Source: Acidobacteriaceae bacterium | GTDB taxonomy: Bacteria; Acidobacteriota; Terriglobia; Terriglobales; Acidobacteriaceae | Direction of reading: 5' to 3' | NCBI GenBank assembly: GCA_003156805.1 | Contig: PMHV01000027.1 | Location: forward strand, 2,253-47,998 | DNA: 45,746 nucleotides | In this document: piece by piece, positions 25,296 through 33,576 of the stretch | Layout: each line of letters opens with the position of its first letter | Numbering within the stretch: position 1 is the first letter of the stretch | Notes under the pieces: generated by a model | What the model was told of the DNA's origin: nothing | The model's input: only the letters and a program-made list of their open reading frames with translations | Databases searched by the model: none | Translations under genes and position numbers: made by a program

Positions 25296-27125
25296 TTGTT
25301 TCCTTCACGCCGCGTATTCTTGAAGTCTCTCAGCCGGTCGGCTCTGGTATTGTCCCTCGAAACGGTTCTGACGATGGCTCGGCCGCATTGGCTGCGCGCG
25401 AGTTCCGGGCATGACGGCAAAGCCCATTCCGAAACGGGTAATCCCGAAAGCAACGACCTGGGCGTGAGTTTTCTGAATGTGGCACGCGAATCCGGGCTCA
25501 ACGTGAAGACTATCTTCGGCGGCGAACACAAGAATAAATATCTGCTCGAAACTACGGGCTGCGGCGTTGCCTTTTACGATTACGACAACGACGGCTGGCT
25601 CGACATTTTTCTGGTGAACGGCTGGCGGCTCGATGGTTTCCCAGCCGGAAGTGAGCCTGCTTCTCATCTTTTCCGCAACAATCGCGACGGCACTTTCACC
25701 GATGTGACCGCTAAGGCTGGAGTAGCGCGTTCCGGCTGGGGGCAAGGTGTTTGCGTGGGCGATTATGACAACGATGGCTGGGACGATCTCTTCGTAACTT
25801 ATTACGGCAAGAATATTCTTTATCACAACAACGGCAACGGCACTTTCACCGACGTCAGCCAAAAGGCAGGTGTGGCGGGCAAAGGCGTGCGCTGGAACAC
25901 TGGCTGCGCGTTTGTTGACTACGATCGCGACGGCCACATCGATCTCTTCGTCGCCAACTATATCGACATGGATCTGGCTACCGCTCCTGTGCCGGAATCG
26001 GGGCCGTGTCTTTACAAGGGCGTTCTGGTCGCGTGTGGACCTCCCGGTCTTCAGGGTGGAAAGAATATTCTCTACCACAACAATGGCGACGGCACGTTTA
26101 CCGACGTTTCCGAAGCGGCGGGAATCTTCCGCGCGAATGGTACCTACGGCTTGGGTGTTCTCACGGCTGATTTCGACAATGACGGCTGGCCGGACATTTA
26201 TGTGGCCAACGATTCCACCGCCAGCGCTCTCTATCACAACAAAAAGAACGGGACTTTCGAGGACATCGCAATCGATGCCGGTTGCGCCCTCAGCCCCGAC
26301 GGCAAACCGCAGGCGGGCATGGGTGTTTCCGCCGGCGATTACGACCTCGACGGCAACCTCGACCTCGTCAAAACCAACTTTGCCGGCGATACGCCTTCGC
26401 TTTACCACAACCTGGGCGGAGGCAACTTCGAGGATGCAACTTTCACCGCAGGTCTGGGCGCGCACACGCAATTTCTGGGCTGGGGCTGCGGCTTCTTCGA
26501 CTTCGACAACGATGGCTGGCCCGACATTCTGATCTGCAACGGCCATGTCTATCCCGAGGTGGAGCAACTGAAGACCGAAGCCGGTTACCCGCAGCGCAAG
26601 CTCCTCTACCACAACCTGCATAACAGCCGGTTTGCCGATGTTTCGCTGCAAGCGGGGCCGGGAATCTCAGACCCAGCTCCGTGCCGCGGTTGCGCCTTCG
26701 GCGATTTTGACAATGACGGCGACATTGATGTTGTGGTCAACACGGTCAACGATTATCCGCAGCTCTTGCGTTGCGATTCCAAGCTGGACAACAACTGGAT
26801 CAAGATCCGCACCATCGGGACGAAGTCGAACCGCAGCGGCATTGGAGCGCGTCTTACCTGCATCACGCATCCGGCGGGAGAAACCAAACCGCACCAGCAG
26901 ATCGACGAAGTGCGCAGCGGCGGAAGCTATATTTCGCAAAGCGATTTGCGCATTCACTTCGGCTTGGGGAAAGCTGAGAAGGTTGACATGCTCGAAATCC
27001 GCTGGCCCAGCGGCCATGTCGATACGCTGAAGGATGTGAAGGCGAATCAGTTGATTTTTGTGAAGGAAGGCGAAGGGATTGTCCGCACCATGCAGTTCCC
27101 GGCGGCTCCGAAATCTATGAAGTAA
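25296..27125 (+). CDS. CRTAC1-family protein (FG-GAP/VCBS repeats plus ASPIC/UnbV), Tat-exported
   Basis: Exported calcium-dependent beta-propeller protein of 609 residues. From the TTG at 25296 the product opens with SRRVFLK, a perfect twin-arginine motif, then a moderately hydrophobic core, so export folded through Tat is likely. The propeller carries seven FG-GAP-type blades with DxDxDG calcium loops (YDYDNDGWLD, GDYDNDGWDD, VDYDRDGHID, ADFDNDGWPD, GDYDLDGNLD, FDFDNDGWPD, GDFDNDGDID). The C-terminal ASPIC/UnbV domain reads KSNRSGIGARL through FGLGKAEKVDMLEIRWPSG. Such proteins are frequent beside TPR and TonB genes in Acidobacteriota; function is not established, with ligand binding or adhesion likely. 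A close paralogue faces it across a 341-bp gap. Confidence 0.92.
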   Translation: MFPSRRVFLKSLSRSALVLSLETVLTMARPHWLRASSGHDGKAHSETGNPESNDLGVSFLNVARESGLNVKTIFGGEHKNKYLLETTGCGVAFYDYDNDGWLDIFLVNGWRLDGFPAGSEPASHLFRNNRDGTFTDVTAKAGVARSGWGQGVCVGDYDNDGWDDLFVTYYGKNILYHNNGNGTFTDVSQKAGVAGKGVRWNTGCAFVDYDRDGHIDLFVANYIDMDLATAPVPESGPCLYKGVLVACGPPGLQGGKNILYHNNGDGTFTDVSEAAGIFRANGTYGLGVLTADFDNDGWPDIYVANDSTASALYHNKKNGTFEDIAIDAGCALSPDGKPQAGMGVSAGDYDLDGNLDLVKTNFAGDTPSLYHNLGGGNFEDATFTAGLGAHTQFLGWGCGFFDFDNDGWPDILICNGHVYPEVEQLKTEAGYPQRKLLYHNLHNSRFADVSLQAGPGISDPAPCRGCAFGDFDNDGDIDVVVNTVNDYPQLLRCDSKLDNNWIKIRTIGTKSNRSGIGARLTCITHPAGETKPHQQIDEVRSGGSYISQSDLRIHFGLGKAEKVDMLEIRWPSGHVDTLKDVKANQLIFVKEGEGIVRTMQFPAAPKSMK

Positions 27126-27466
27126 CAGGCGTCACTCCGGTCTGTGGAAATCTGCCTGAAAAATATTGGCAGCGGACGGCTTTGCCGGTGCATGGGAGCG
27201 CAGATTTTCTGGGTTTGAGAGCTGTTTGAGGGGGTATCCCCCACCCCCTAGTTTGCGAATCGCCAGTAAACATGCGGGTTTCCGCGATTGCAAATGCGCG
27301 ATAAGCGGGTTTGGTCTTTGTTTCCAATGGTTTAGGGGCAAAATATTGGCAACAAAGCACTTAGCTCCGGTGCCGGCGGAGTGGACCGTACTGCCTCCGC
27401 CTTGACTATGTTCTGCCGATTGTGTTTTGGCCGCAAGGTCAGATGTCACAGTAGGAGGACCATACG
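27126..27466. repeat. Repeat-like spacer between convergent CRTAC1 genes
   Basis: No gene is supported in these 341 bases. They contain a direct repeat AAAATATTGGCA (about 27160-27171 and 27340-27351), a GGGGGTATCCCCC palindrome followed by ACCCCC (27230-27248), a GGCTTTGCC hairpin (27178-27186) and two GCGGGTTT copies (27275-27282 and 27305-27312). The dense layering of short repeats differs from other gaps in the window and resembles a dispersed intergenic element. No T-rich terminator for either convergent gene was found. Confidence 0.45.
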
Positions 27467-29224
27467 TTACTTCGTATCGGTTTTCACTGCCGTACCTGAT
27501 CCTTCTTTGACCGTGCGGATCGCATCTACGCCCAAGTCTGCAAAGCGCTCCACGAGTCCGCTGGGCCAACGAATCTCTACCCATTCTACTTTCGTTGCTG
27601 TTCCCAAGCCGAAATGCACTCGCATGTCGCTGTTGGAAATGTAGCTGGAGCCGCTGCGCACCTCATCCACCAGAACGCGGCTCGCGGTCTTCACCAAGAT
27701 CCGCGCGCCGATGCCATCGCGATTCGACTTGGTCCCTACCGTACGAATTGCAATCCAATGATTCGGCGTGCGAATCTGATTCATGAGCAGGCTGGGCACC
27801 GAATTCATATTGCTGATCACTGCCGACAATCTGCCGTCGTTCCACAAATCGCCAACCGCGAGTCCACGAGACGAAGCCACAGCCGTGATGCCCGCTCCGG
27901 CCGAGGCTGAAATGTCGCTGAACGTTCCGTCGCCATTGTTGTGATAGAGAATGCGCGGCTCTTTGTAGCTGCTGCCCAGGTGCTGGCTGTCGACTTCGGG
28001 ATAGACATGCCCGTTTACCAGGATCAAATCGGGCCAGCCGTCGTTATCGAAATCGAAGAACATCGTTCCCCAACCCAGGTACTGCGTATACAAGCCCAGC
28101 CCCGCCGCTGAGGTCGCGTCGGTGAAGGTGCCGTCGCCATTGTTGCGATACAGCGTGGAAGTGTCGTCCGAGAAATTCGTTTTGAAAATATCCAGATGTC
28201 CGTCGCCGTTGAAATCCGCGATGGTCGAACCCATGCCGGCCTGCTCACGGCCGTCTTCGTTGAAGGCCGCGCCCGCCGTCACTGCGACGTCGGTGAAGGT
28301 GCCGTCGTGGTTGTTGCGGTAAAGAATGCTGGGCGTGCTGTCACAGGCGATGAAAATGTCGGGCCAGCCATCCTCGTCGAAGTCGAAAGTGGAGACGCTG
28401 AACGCGTAGTGCCCGTCGGTTCGATCGATATGTGCCTTGGTGGTGACGTCTTCAAACGTGCCGTCGCCTTTGTTGTGATAAAGAATATTCTTCGCGCCCG
28501 GCAAACCGCGCGGGCCGCACATTACTGGAACTCCCTTCCAAATGCAGGTAGGGCGCTCGCCCGGTGCGGGAGCCGTCGCGAGATCGAAGTCCACGTAGTT
28601 GGCGACGACTAAGTCGAGCCGGCCGTCGCGGTCGTAGTCGACGAAGGCGCAGCCCGTGCCCCAGGCTTTCCCCGAGCCGGCGACTCCAGCTTTCTCGGCC
28701 ACTTCAGAAAAAACTCCGCCCTGATTGTGATAGAGCCGGTTCTTGCCGTAGTAAGTAACGTAGAGATCCTCCCAGCCGTCGTTGTCGTAATCGCCGACGC
28801 AGACGCCTTGTCCCCAACCCGTTCCGGTGAGGCCGGCCTGTGCAGTGACATCCGTGAAAGTTCCGTCGTGATTGTTGCGATAGAGATGATTTCTCGGCGC
28901 TGGTCCGGAAGGAAGCGATTCGAGCCTGGTTCCGTTCACCAGAAAAATATCGGGCCAGCCGTCATTGTCGTAATCAAAGATCGCGACGCCGGTGCCGGTG
29001 GTCTCGATGATGTATTTCTTGGTGTCGATGCCGCCGAAGATCTGCTGCATGGTGAGGCCAGATTTTTCGGCTACGTCGGTGAAGTTGGCGATCGGTTTGG
29101 CTGGCGCGGAAGTCTTTGTGTCTGGGTGTTGGGCCGGAACCGGCGCGATGAATGCCGCCAGAGTTGCCGCGCAGGCAAATTGACGGGAACCCAGGCGCAG
29201 ACCGCAGGGAATCTTCAATCGCAT
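27467..29224 (-). CDS. CRTAC1-family protein, second paralogue, Sec-type signal
   Basis: Exported protein of 585 residues with the same architecture as its convergent neighbour: FG-GAP/VCBS propeller then ASPIC/UnbV. The signal differs: no RR motif, but a Sec-like core FACAATLAAFIAPVPA cut near AQHPD. Calcium loops are FDYDNDGWPD, GDYDNDGWED, VDYDRDGRLD, FDFDEDGWPD, ADFNGDGHLD and FDFDNDGWPD; the seventh blade has lost the loop (GDLWNDGRLS). The C-terminal domain reads KSNRDGIGARI and FGLGTATKVEWVEIRWPSG. The pair is a likely old duplication in inverted orientation, now exported by different routes. It lies 85 bases downstream of the GH130 gene on the same strand. Confidence 0.92.
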   Translation of the reverse strand: MRLKIPCGLRLGSRQFACAATLAAFIAPVPAQHPDTKTSAPAKPIANFTDVAEKSGLTMQQIFGGIDTKKYIIETTGTGVAIFDYDNDGWPDIFLVNGTRLESLPSGPAPRNHLYRNNHDGTFTDVTAQAGLTGTGWGQGVCVGDYDNDGWEDLYVTYYGKNRLYHNQGGVFSEVAEKAGVAGSGKAWGTGCAFVDYDRDGRLDLVVANYVDFDLATAPAPGERPTCIWKGVPVMCGPRGLPGAKNILYHNKGDGTFEDVTTKAHIDRTDGHYAFSVSTFDFDEDGWPDIFIACDSTPSILYRNNHDGTFTDVAVTAGAAFNEDGREQAGMGSTIADFNGDGHLDIFKTNFSDDTSTLYRNNGDGTFTDATSAAGLGLYTQYLGWGTMFFDFDNDGWPDLILVNGHVYPEVDSQHLGSSYKEPRILYHNNGDGTFSDISASAGAGITAVASSRGLAVGDLWNDGRLSAVISNMNSVPSLLMNQIRTPNHWIAIRTVGTKSNRDGIGARILVKTASRVLVDEVRSGSSYISNSDMRVHFGLGTATKVEWVEIRWPSGLVERFADLGVDAIRTVKEGSGTAVKTDTK

Positions 29225-29309
29225 GATTCAGTTTTGAATGTTAGGAGCGCGCTGAGTATTGGTCAATGCCGGTAACGCGGGGCACTCCAAGTTCGGGCTT
29301 TCCAAGTGC

Positions 29310-30293
29310 TCACGGAACAACCGGCGCTTCCGCAACTCCGACGTAAGTGTCGGCGCCGCCGTAGTAGAACAAGTATCGATCGCCGCGGCGTAACATGCCT
29401 TCCACAAAAACCACATTCGGAACCTGGCCGATTCTCTCCCACTGCTTTTCGGGCGTGAAGATGGGCGCGTCCGTGCGGGAGATCAGCTTGCCGGGATCAT
29501 TGCTGTCGAATACCGCGACGCCAGTGCGGTAGACCAACTTGTCGTTGGCGCCGTTGTAGATCAGAACGATTCCCTTTGGCGTCAGGATCGGCGGAGGCCC
29601 CGGTTCGGCAACGCGCGAATCGAACTTTCCCGCACGCACCGGCAGCACAGGAGAATCAGTCGCTTCGGTCCAGTGCAGGAGATCCGTCGATGACGCCAAG
29701 CCGGCCTGATCGTTGTTATCGGCGGTCGTTCCCAGAAAGTACATCCAATACTTGCCGCCGATCTTTGCCGGCACGATTGCGCCCGATTTCGTCCAGCGAA
29801 CGTTCCAGCGTCCCTTATACGGAGGGAGAATCACACCTTTGCGCTCCCAGTGAATGAGATCTTTCGAAGTCGCCAGGCATAGCTGCGCGTCTTTTTTGTT
29901 GTAGCCCGTGTAGGTGAGATAGTAGGTGTCGCCGAACTGAACCAGACGCGGATCCTCCACGCCGCCCTGTTTTTCGTAATCTTCTTCTGGGGAAAGCACA
30001 GGCTCGGCGCGCCGGGTGAAATGAATCCCGTCGCTGCTCTCTGCGTAGCCCAGGCGCGAGGTGCCATTCTTATCTTGGGCGCGGTAGAGCATAACAAACT
30101 TCCCCTCGCGCGCGATCACCGCTGGATTAAACGTGCCCGCCGATTCCCACCCGTTTCCACGCGGAGAAATGACAGGATTCTCCGAAGCCCGGTGCCACGC
30201 GCCAAAGGACGATCTTGCGCTATCCTGAAACGGCAGCACCAGGAATAATGCGCAGCAGCCGAGCCAAGTCTTGTAACGGATTGAAGGAGTCAT
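29310..30293 (-). CDS. Secreted GH130-family glycosidase/phosphorylase
   Basis: Five-bladed propeller enzyme of 327 residues of family GH130, whose members act on beta-mannosides as phosphorylases or, in some exported subgroups, as hydrolases. Evidence: ISPRGNGWESAGTFNPAVI, MLYRAQD, the diagnostic GVEDPRL (111-117, with D114 the likely proton donor), RWTKSGAIVP and GPPPILTPKGIVLIYNGA. A signal peptide (core TWLGCCALFLVLPF) places it outside the cytoplasm, where phosphate is scarce, so hydrolysis is more likely than phosphorolysis (inference). It is divergent from the TPR gene 59 bases away and probably co-transcribed with the CRTAC1 gene downstream. Confidence 0.86.
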   Translation of the reverse strand: MTPSIRYKTWLGCCALFLVLPFQDSARSSFGAWHRASENPVISPRGNGWESAGTFNPAVIAREGKFVMLYRAQDKNGTSRLGYAESSDGIHFTRRAEPVLSPEEDYEKQGGVEDPRLVQFGDTYYLTYTGYNKKDAQLCLATSKDLIHWERKGVILPPYKGRWNVRWTKSGAIVPAKIGGKYWMYFLGTTADNNDQAGLASSTDLLHWTEATDSPVLPVRAGKFDSRVAEPGPPPILTPKGIVLIYNGANDKLVYRTGVAVFDSNDPGKLISRTDAPIFTPEKQWERIGQVPNVVFVEGMLRRGDRYLFYYGGADTYVGVAEAPVVP

Positions 30294-30352
30294 GGCGCTG
30301 GATCGGCGGTATTAGCGCGTTCCGAGGAAGAGCGGCAATCTTTTCGATTACG

Positions 30353-32116
30353 ATGCATTCCTCTCGATTGTCTGCCTGTCTAATCGTTCTTGCAATGGCG
30401 GCCCTTGCCATGACCTGCAGTACCGCTGCAGCGACGAAGCAGAACGACGGCAGGTCAAAGGCGTACGACACAGGCATCGCGGCGATGCGGCGCGGAGACT
30501 TGCCGGCGGCTCGCGCTGCCTTCGAGAAGGCGGTCGCCCTGAACTCGCGCAACGCCGATGCCCAGAACATGCTAGGCCAAGTTCTTTTGCAGCAAGGGGA
30601 CATCGACGACGCCATCATTCATTTCCGGACACTGGTGCGACTCCGGCCCACGCTCGGCATCGCCCATGCGTACCTTGCCCAGGCATTGCAAACCAAGGGC
30701 CTCATAGACGAGGCGACCACCGAATTCCGCCTGGCGGTACAGCTTGCACCGAAGCAATGGCAGGCGCATCAAGCGCTCGGGCGCGCGCTGAGTGTGCAGC
30801 AGAAGACGGACGAGGCGATCGCCGAATTCAAGGAAGCGACCCGCCTGGCGCCGCAGGAGGCGGAATTGCACGATGAACTCGGCTCGCTGCTGGCTCAGCA
30901 ATCGCAGCTTGCCGAGGCCGAGAAAGAATTCCGCGACGCACTTAAGCTAAACACGGAGTACGAGCCAGCGTACTTCCATCTCGGCGCCACGCTTTCCAGC
31001 GAAGGCGAGCAAGAAAAAGCGCAAACGGAGTTGGAACACGCGGTGAAGCTCGATCCCAAGGACGCAACGGCGTGGTATTACCTTGGCATCGCGTTCGAAG
31101 CGCAGCGCAATTCCGACGAAGCGCTGCCCTCTTACAAACACGCTGTGGAGTTGAGGCCCGATCTCGTGGCGCTGCAGACGCGACTCGGCCTCCTGTTGCA
31201 GCGCACCGGCGATCCCGATGGCGCCGTAACCGCCTTCGCCAAAGTCGTCGAGCTCACGCCGTCTGATCCGGAAGCTCACAACAATCTGGCTTTGGCTCTG
31301 TTGCAGCGCGGAGAAGCGGATGCTGCCATCAAGGAATTTGAGGAGGCCGTCCGGCTTCGCCCCGAGGATGCGGCGTTCCAGGGAAACCTGGGGACAGCGT
31401 ACTTGCAGAAGACGGACTTCGACGCTGCCGTTGCGCAGTTCCGCGCTGCGCTGAAACTTGATCCGGGAAAAGCGAGCCAGCACCATGACCTGGCGCTGGC
31501 GCTCAAACTCAAAGATGACTTGCCCGGCGCCATCGCGGAGTGGCAAGAGGCCATCCGTTTGGATCCCAAACTGGCTGACGCACGCTACAGCCTGGGAGTC
31601 ACGCTGTGGCAGTCGGGAGATTTTCCGGGCGCAGCGGAACAACTGCGCCAGGCAATTCAAGTTCAGCCGGACTACGCAGAGGCCTATTACACATTGGGTA
31701 CGGTCCTGAAGCAGATGAATAAGTTGCCGGAAGCGGCGGATGCTTTGCGCCAGGCGATTCGCCTCGAACCCGATTTCGCCGGCGCTCACACCACGCTGGC
31801 GGCGGTTCTGCGTCAACTGGGCGACGCCGCGGGAGCCGCCGCTGAAAGCAAATCCGGCACCGAAATCGCCAAAGAAAAAACCAATCTGCAGGCCGCCACG
31901 TTTTCCACCAACTCAGGACGCCGTTTGCTTAACGCGGGCGATCTCGATGGAGCGATCTCACAGTTTCGCTTGGCCATCAGCGCCGTGCCGAACTACGCCG
32001 CCGCGCATTATCAGCTCGGCATCGCGTTGCGCCAGAAAGGAGAAAAAGATGAAGCGACAAAGGAATTTCAGAAGGCCGGCGAACTCGATCCGCGTCTCAC
32101 GCCCTCGGGACACTAA
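30353..32116 (+). CDS. Secreted multi-TPR protein
   Basis: A 587-residue exported protein made almost wholly of tetratricopeptide repeats. The ATG at 30353 starts at a signal peptide (core LSACLIVLAMAALAM, cut near STAAA); the frame is open upstream to 30215 but that overlaps the divergent GH130 gene. About 14-15 TPR units follow from residue 33 to the end, each with the W/LG-Y-A-P pattern (for example YKHAVELRPDLVALQTRLGLLL and AIKEFEEAVRLRPED). There is no enzyme motif; such arrays hold protein partners. Similar TPR domains recur in three further genes of the window (37392, 39805, 41712). The stop lies 10 bases from the convergent regulator stop. Confidence 0.9.
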   Translation: MHSSRLSACLIVLAMAALAMTCSTAAATKQNDGRSKAYDTGIAAMRRGDLPAARAAFEKAVALNSRNADAQNMLGQVLLQQGDIDDAIIHFRTLVRLRPTLGIAHAYLAQALQTKGLIDEATTEFRLAVQLAPKQWQAHQALGRALSVQQKTDEAIAEFKEATRLAPQEAELHDELGSLLAQQSQLAEAEKEFRDALKLNTEYEPAYFHLGATLSSEGEQEKAQTELEHAVKLDPKDATAWYYLGIAFEAQRNSDEALPSYKHAVELRPDLVALQTRLGLLLQRTGDPDGAVTAFAKVVELTPSDPEAHNNLALALLQRGEADAAIKEFEEAVRLRPEDAAFQGNLGTAYLQKTDFDAAVAQFRAALKLDPGKASQHHDLALALKLKDDLPGAIAEWQEAIRLDPKLADARYSLGVTLWQSGDFPGAAEQLRQAIQVQPDYAEAYYTLGTVLKQMNKLPEAADALRQAIRLEPDFAGAHTTLAAVLRQLGDAAGAAAESKSGTEIAKEKTNLQAATFSTNSGRRLLNAGDLDGAISQFRLAISAVPNYAAAHYQLGIALRQKGEKDEATKEFQKAGELDPRLTPSGH

Positions 32117-32126
32117 CTGCTTCAGC

Positions 32127-33389
32127 TCAGTTGCTTCCTTTTCTGAGCGCCACCAGATCAGTCATCACCGGAACGCCATGGGTCACCTTCACATGGAGCA
32201 GAGCTTCGAAGGGTTTGAGGTCGCCTGGCCTGGAAACGCCCAAGCGCCGCAGTAGCTCGGTCAGCGAATCCTCACGGCTGACATATTCGGCGGCCGCCTG
32301 CGTTCCCATGGTGGTGGTTCCCGCCAGGATGAGAACTGAGCGCACAGGGTCGAGACCGGGCACCAAGCCAATGACGGCGTAATCCTCCGTGGTCAGTTGA
32401 CCGGAGGGACTAGCCAGAAACATCGCCGGCTCCCCTGGCTGCGGATGAACGTTGGCGATGCCCAGATCCCCCTTGCGCGGACCAGAATCAAGCCGCCGGA
32501 AAACAAACTCCTGGGTGCCGGGAATCTCGAGCAATGTCAGATTTTCAGCGGGAGATCCCACGAAAATCAAGTCGTTATTCTTGGCGTCGTCGAGCGAAAA
32601 CAGCGTTCCGCGTTTGACGCGAAGCTGGCGATTGAGCAACAAGAAAACCCGGTCGAGTTCGTGTACGGCCAGCACTTCACCCACACCCGTGTAGTGGTCG
32701 AGGATGACGGTGTTGGCGTCGGAATCGGGTCGAAAATACCGCATGCCCGTCTCTGGGCGGCCTACAAACGCACCATTGCTGAAGATGACCCAGGGATCTG
32801 CGGGGCCGGCGACGAACCGATTCCAGAAGATCCGATAGACCACGGGCGCGGACTGCTTTGTGACCTGCGCCTTGCCGCGAGTCGCCAACAGTGCGGCACA
32901 GGTGACCAGCGCAGCCGCCAGCAGCACTGAAAGTGCAACCACCGCAGCTGCCCAACCTCGGTTGGCCGCGACTACAGCAGGCCGCCTCCGGTCTTCGAGC
33001 CTGAGAGGAGCGGTTCCGCGCGCCACGGAGACTGCCGGAGTGCGCACACTGAAGGAAAGAACGTACGAGCCCTTGGGCACCTCCACCAGAATCGGGTCGT
33101 CAGTGCCTTCCGAGGCGTAATATTCCGCCAGCTTGACTCGCAAACGACCGGCTTGTACGCGAACCGTCGAATCCGCTTGCGGATCGAACTCGGCAGACCG
33201 CCCGAAAACCTCAGTCGCGATTTGGTATTCCTTGACAGTGGAAGGTGGATGGGCTAGGGAGTGCTCGCCGAGATAGCGCAGGAGTTTACAGAGAGATTCC
33301 GACCCCCGCAGGCTATGACTATTGGTAAGCCTCTCTATTTGCTGGAAGCATTGCTCTCTACCGGCTGCGAAAGTGCGCGTCAACGCCAT
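32127..33389 (-). CDS. Membrane-tethered winged-helix regulator
   Basis: A 420-residue protein with an N-terminal winged-helix DNA-binding domain (about 25-112) of the kind found in Acidobacteriota TolB/adenylate-cyclase-like regulators: TVKEYQIATEVFGRSAEFDPQADSTVRVQAGRLRVKLAEYY split over 51-91, then VEVPKGSYV forming the wing. A single transmembrane helix (about 145-170) follows, so the DNA-binding part is cytosolic and the C-terminal 250 residues, beta-rich with no recognised domain, are periplasmic. A ToxR/CadC-like mode, sensing outside and regulating inside, is inferred. It is divergent from the Oar-type receptor gene, 187 bases away, which is its most likely target. Confidence 0.82.
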   Translation of the reverse strand: MALTRTFAAGREQCFQQIERLTNSHSLRGSESLCKLLRYLGEHSLAHPPSTVKEYQIATEVFGRSAEFDPQADSTVRVQAGRLRVKLAEYYASEGTDDPILVEVPKGSYVLSFSVRTPAVSVARGTAPLRLEDRRRPAVVAANRGWAAAVVALSVLLAAALVTCAALLATRGKAQVTKQSAPVVYRIFWNRFVAGPADPWVIFSNGAFVGRPETGMRYFRPDSDANTVILDHYTGVGEVLAVHELDRVFLLLNRQLRVKRGTLFSLDDAKNNDLIFVGSPAENLTLLEIPGTQEFVFRRLDSGPRKGDLGIANVHPQPGEPAMFLASPSGQLTTEDYAVIGLVPGLDPVRSVLILAGTTTMGTQAAAEYVSREDSLTELLRRLGVSRPGDLKPFEALLHVKVTHGVPVMTDLVALRKGSN

Positions 33390-33576
33390 TTAACAGGGAA
33401 GTAACAGCCGCCTAACTTGCTGTACCGCTAGCACTTTACTCCTGTAACCGTATAAAACCTAGTGAAACTTGAACCGATAATGGTTTTGTACTACGAGTTG
33501 CAGACACATCTGCCAAGTCTTCCTCTGCAATTACGGGGCAACCAGTTTAACGAGGTTTCGGGCAAGGAGAAAGTTC
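33390..33576. promoter_or_regulatory. Divergent control region between regulator and Oar-type receptor
   Basis: This gap must carry promoters for both genes. TATAAA (33451-33456) could be a -10 for the receptor gene, but no good -35 stands upstream. The receptor ATG has GGAG 8 bases before it (33566-33569); the regulator start has no evident ribosome site. Confidence 0.4.

Noticed and set aside
25305..26651. 448-codon open frame on the minus strand inside the first CRTAC1 gene
   Set aside because: It is antisense to a protein with clear propeller repeats; its Val/Ile/Ala-rich repeats simply mirror the DxDxDG codons.
27230..27248. GGGGGTATCCCCC palindrome as an intrinsic terminator
   Set aside because: No T tract on either side; more likely part of the repeat-like element.
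30353..32116. CRISPR-like or tandem DNA repeat in the TPR gene
   Set aside because: Repetition is at the protein level only (34-residue TPR period) with divergent codons.
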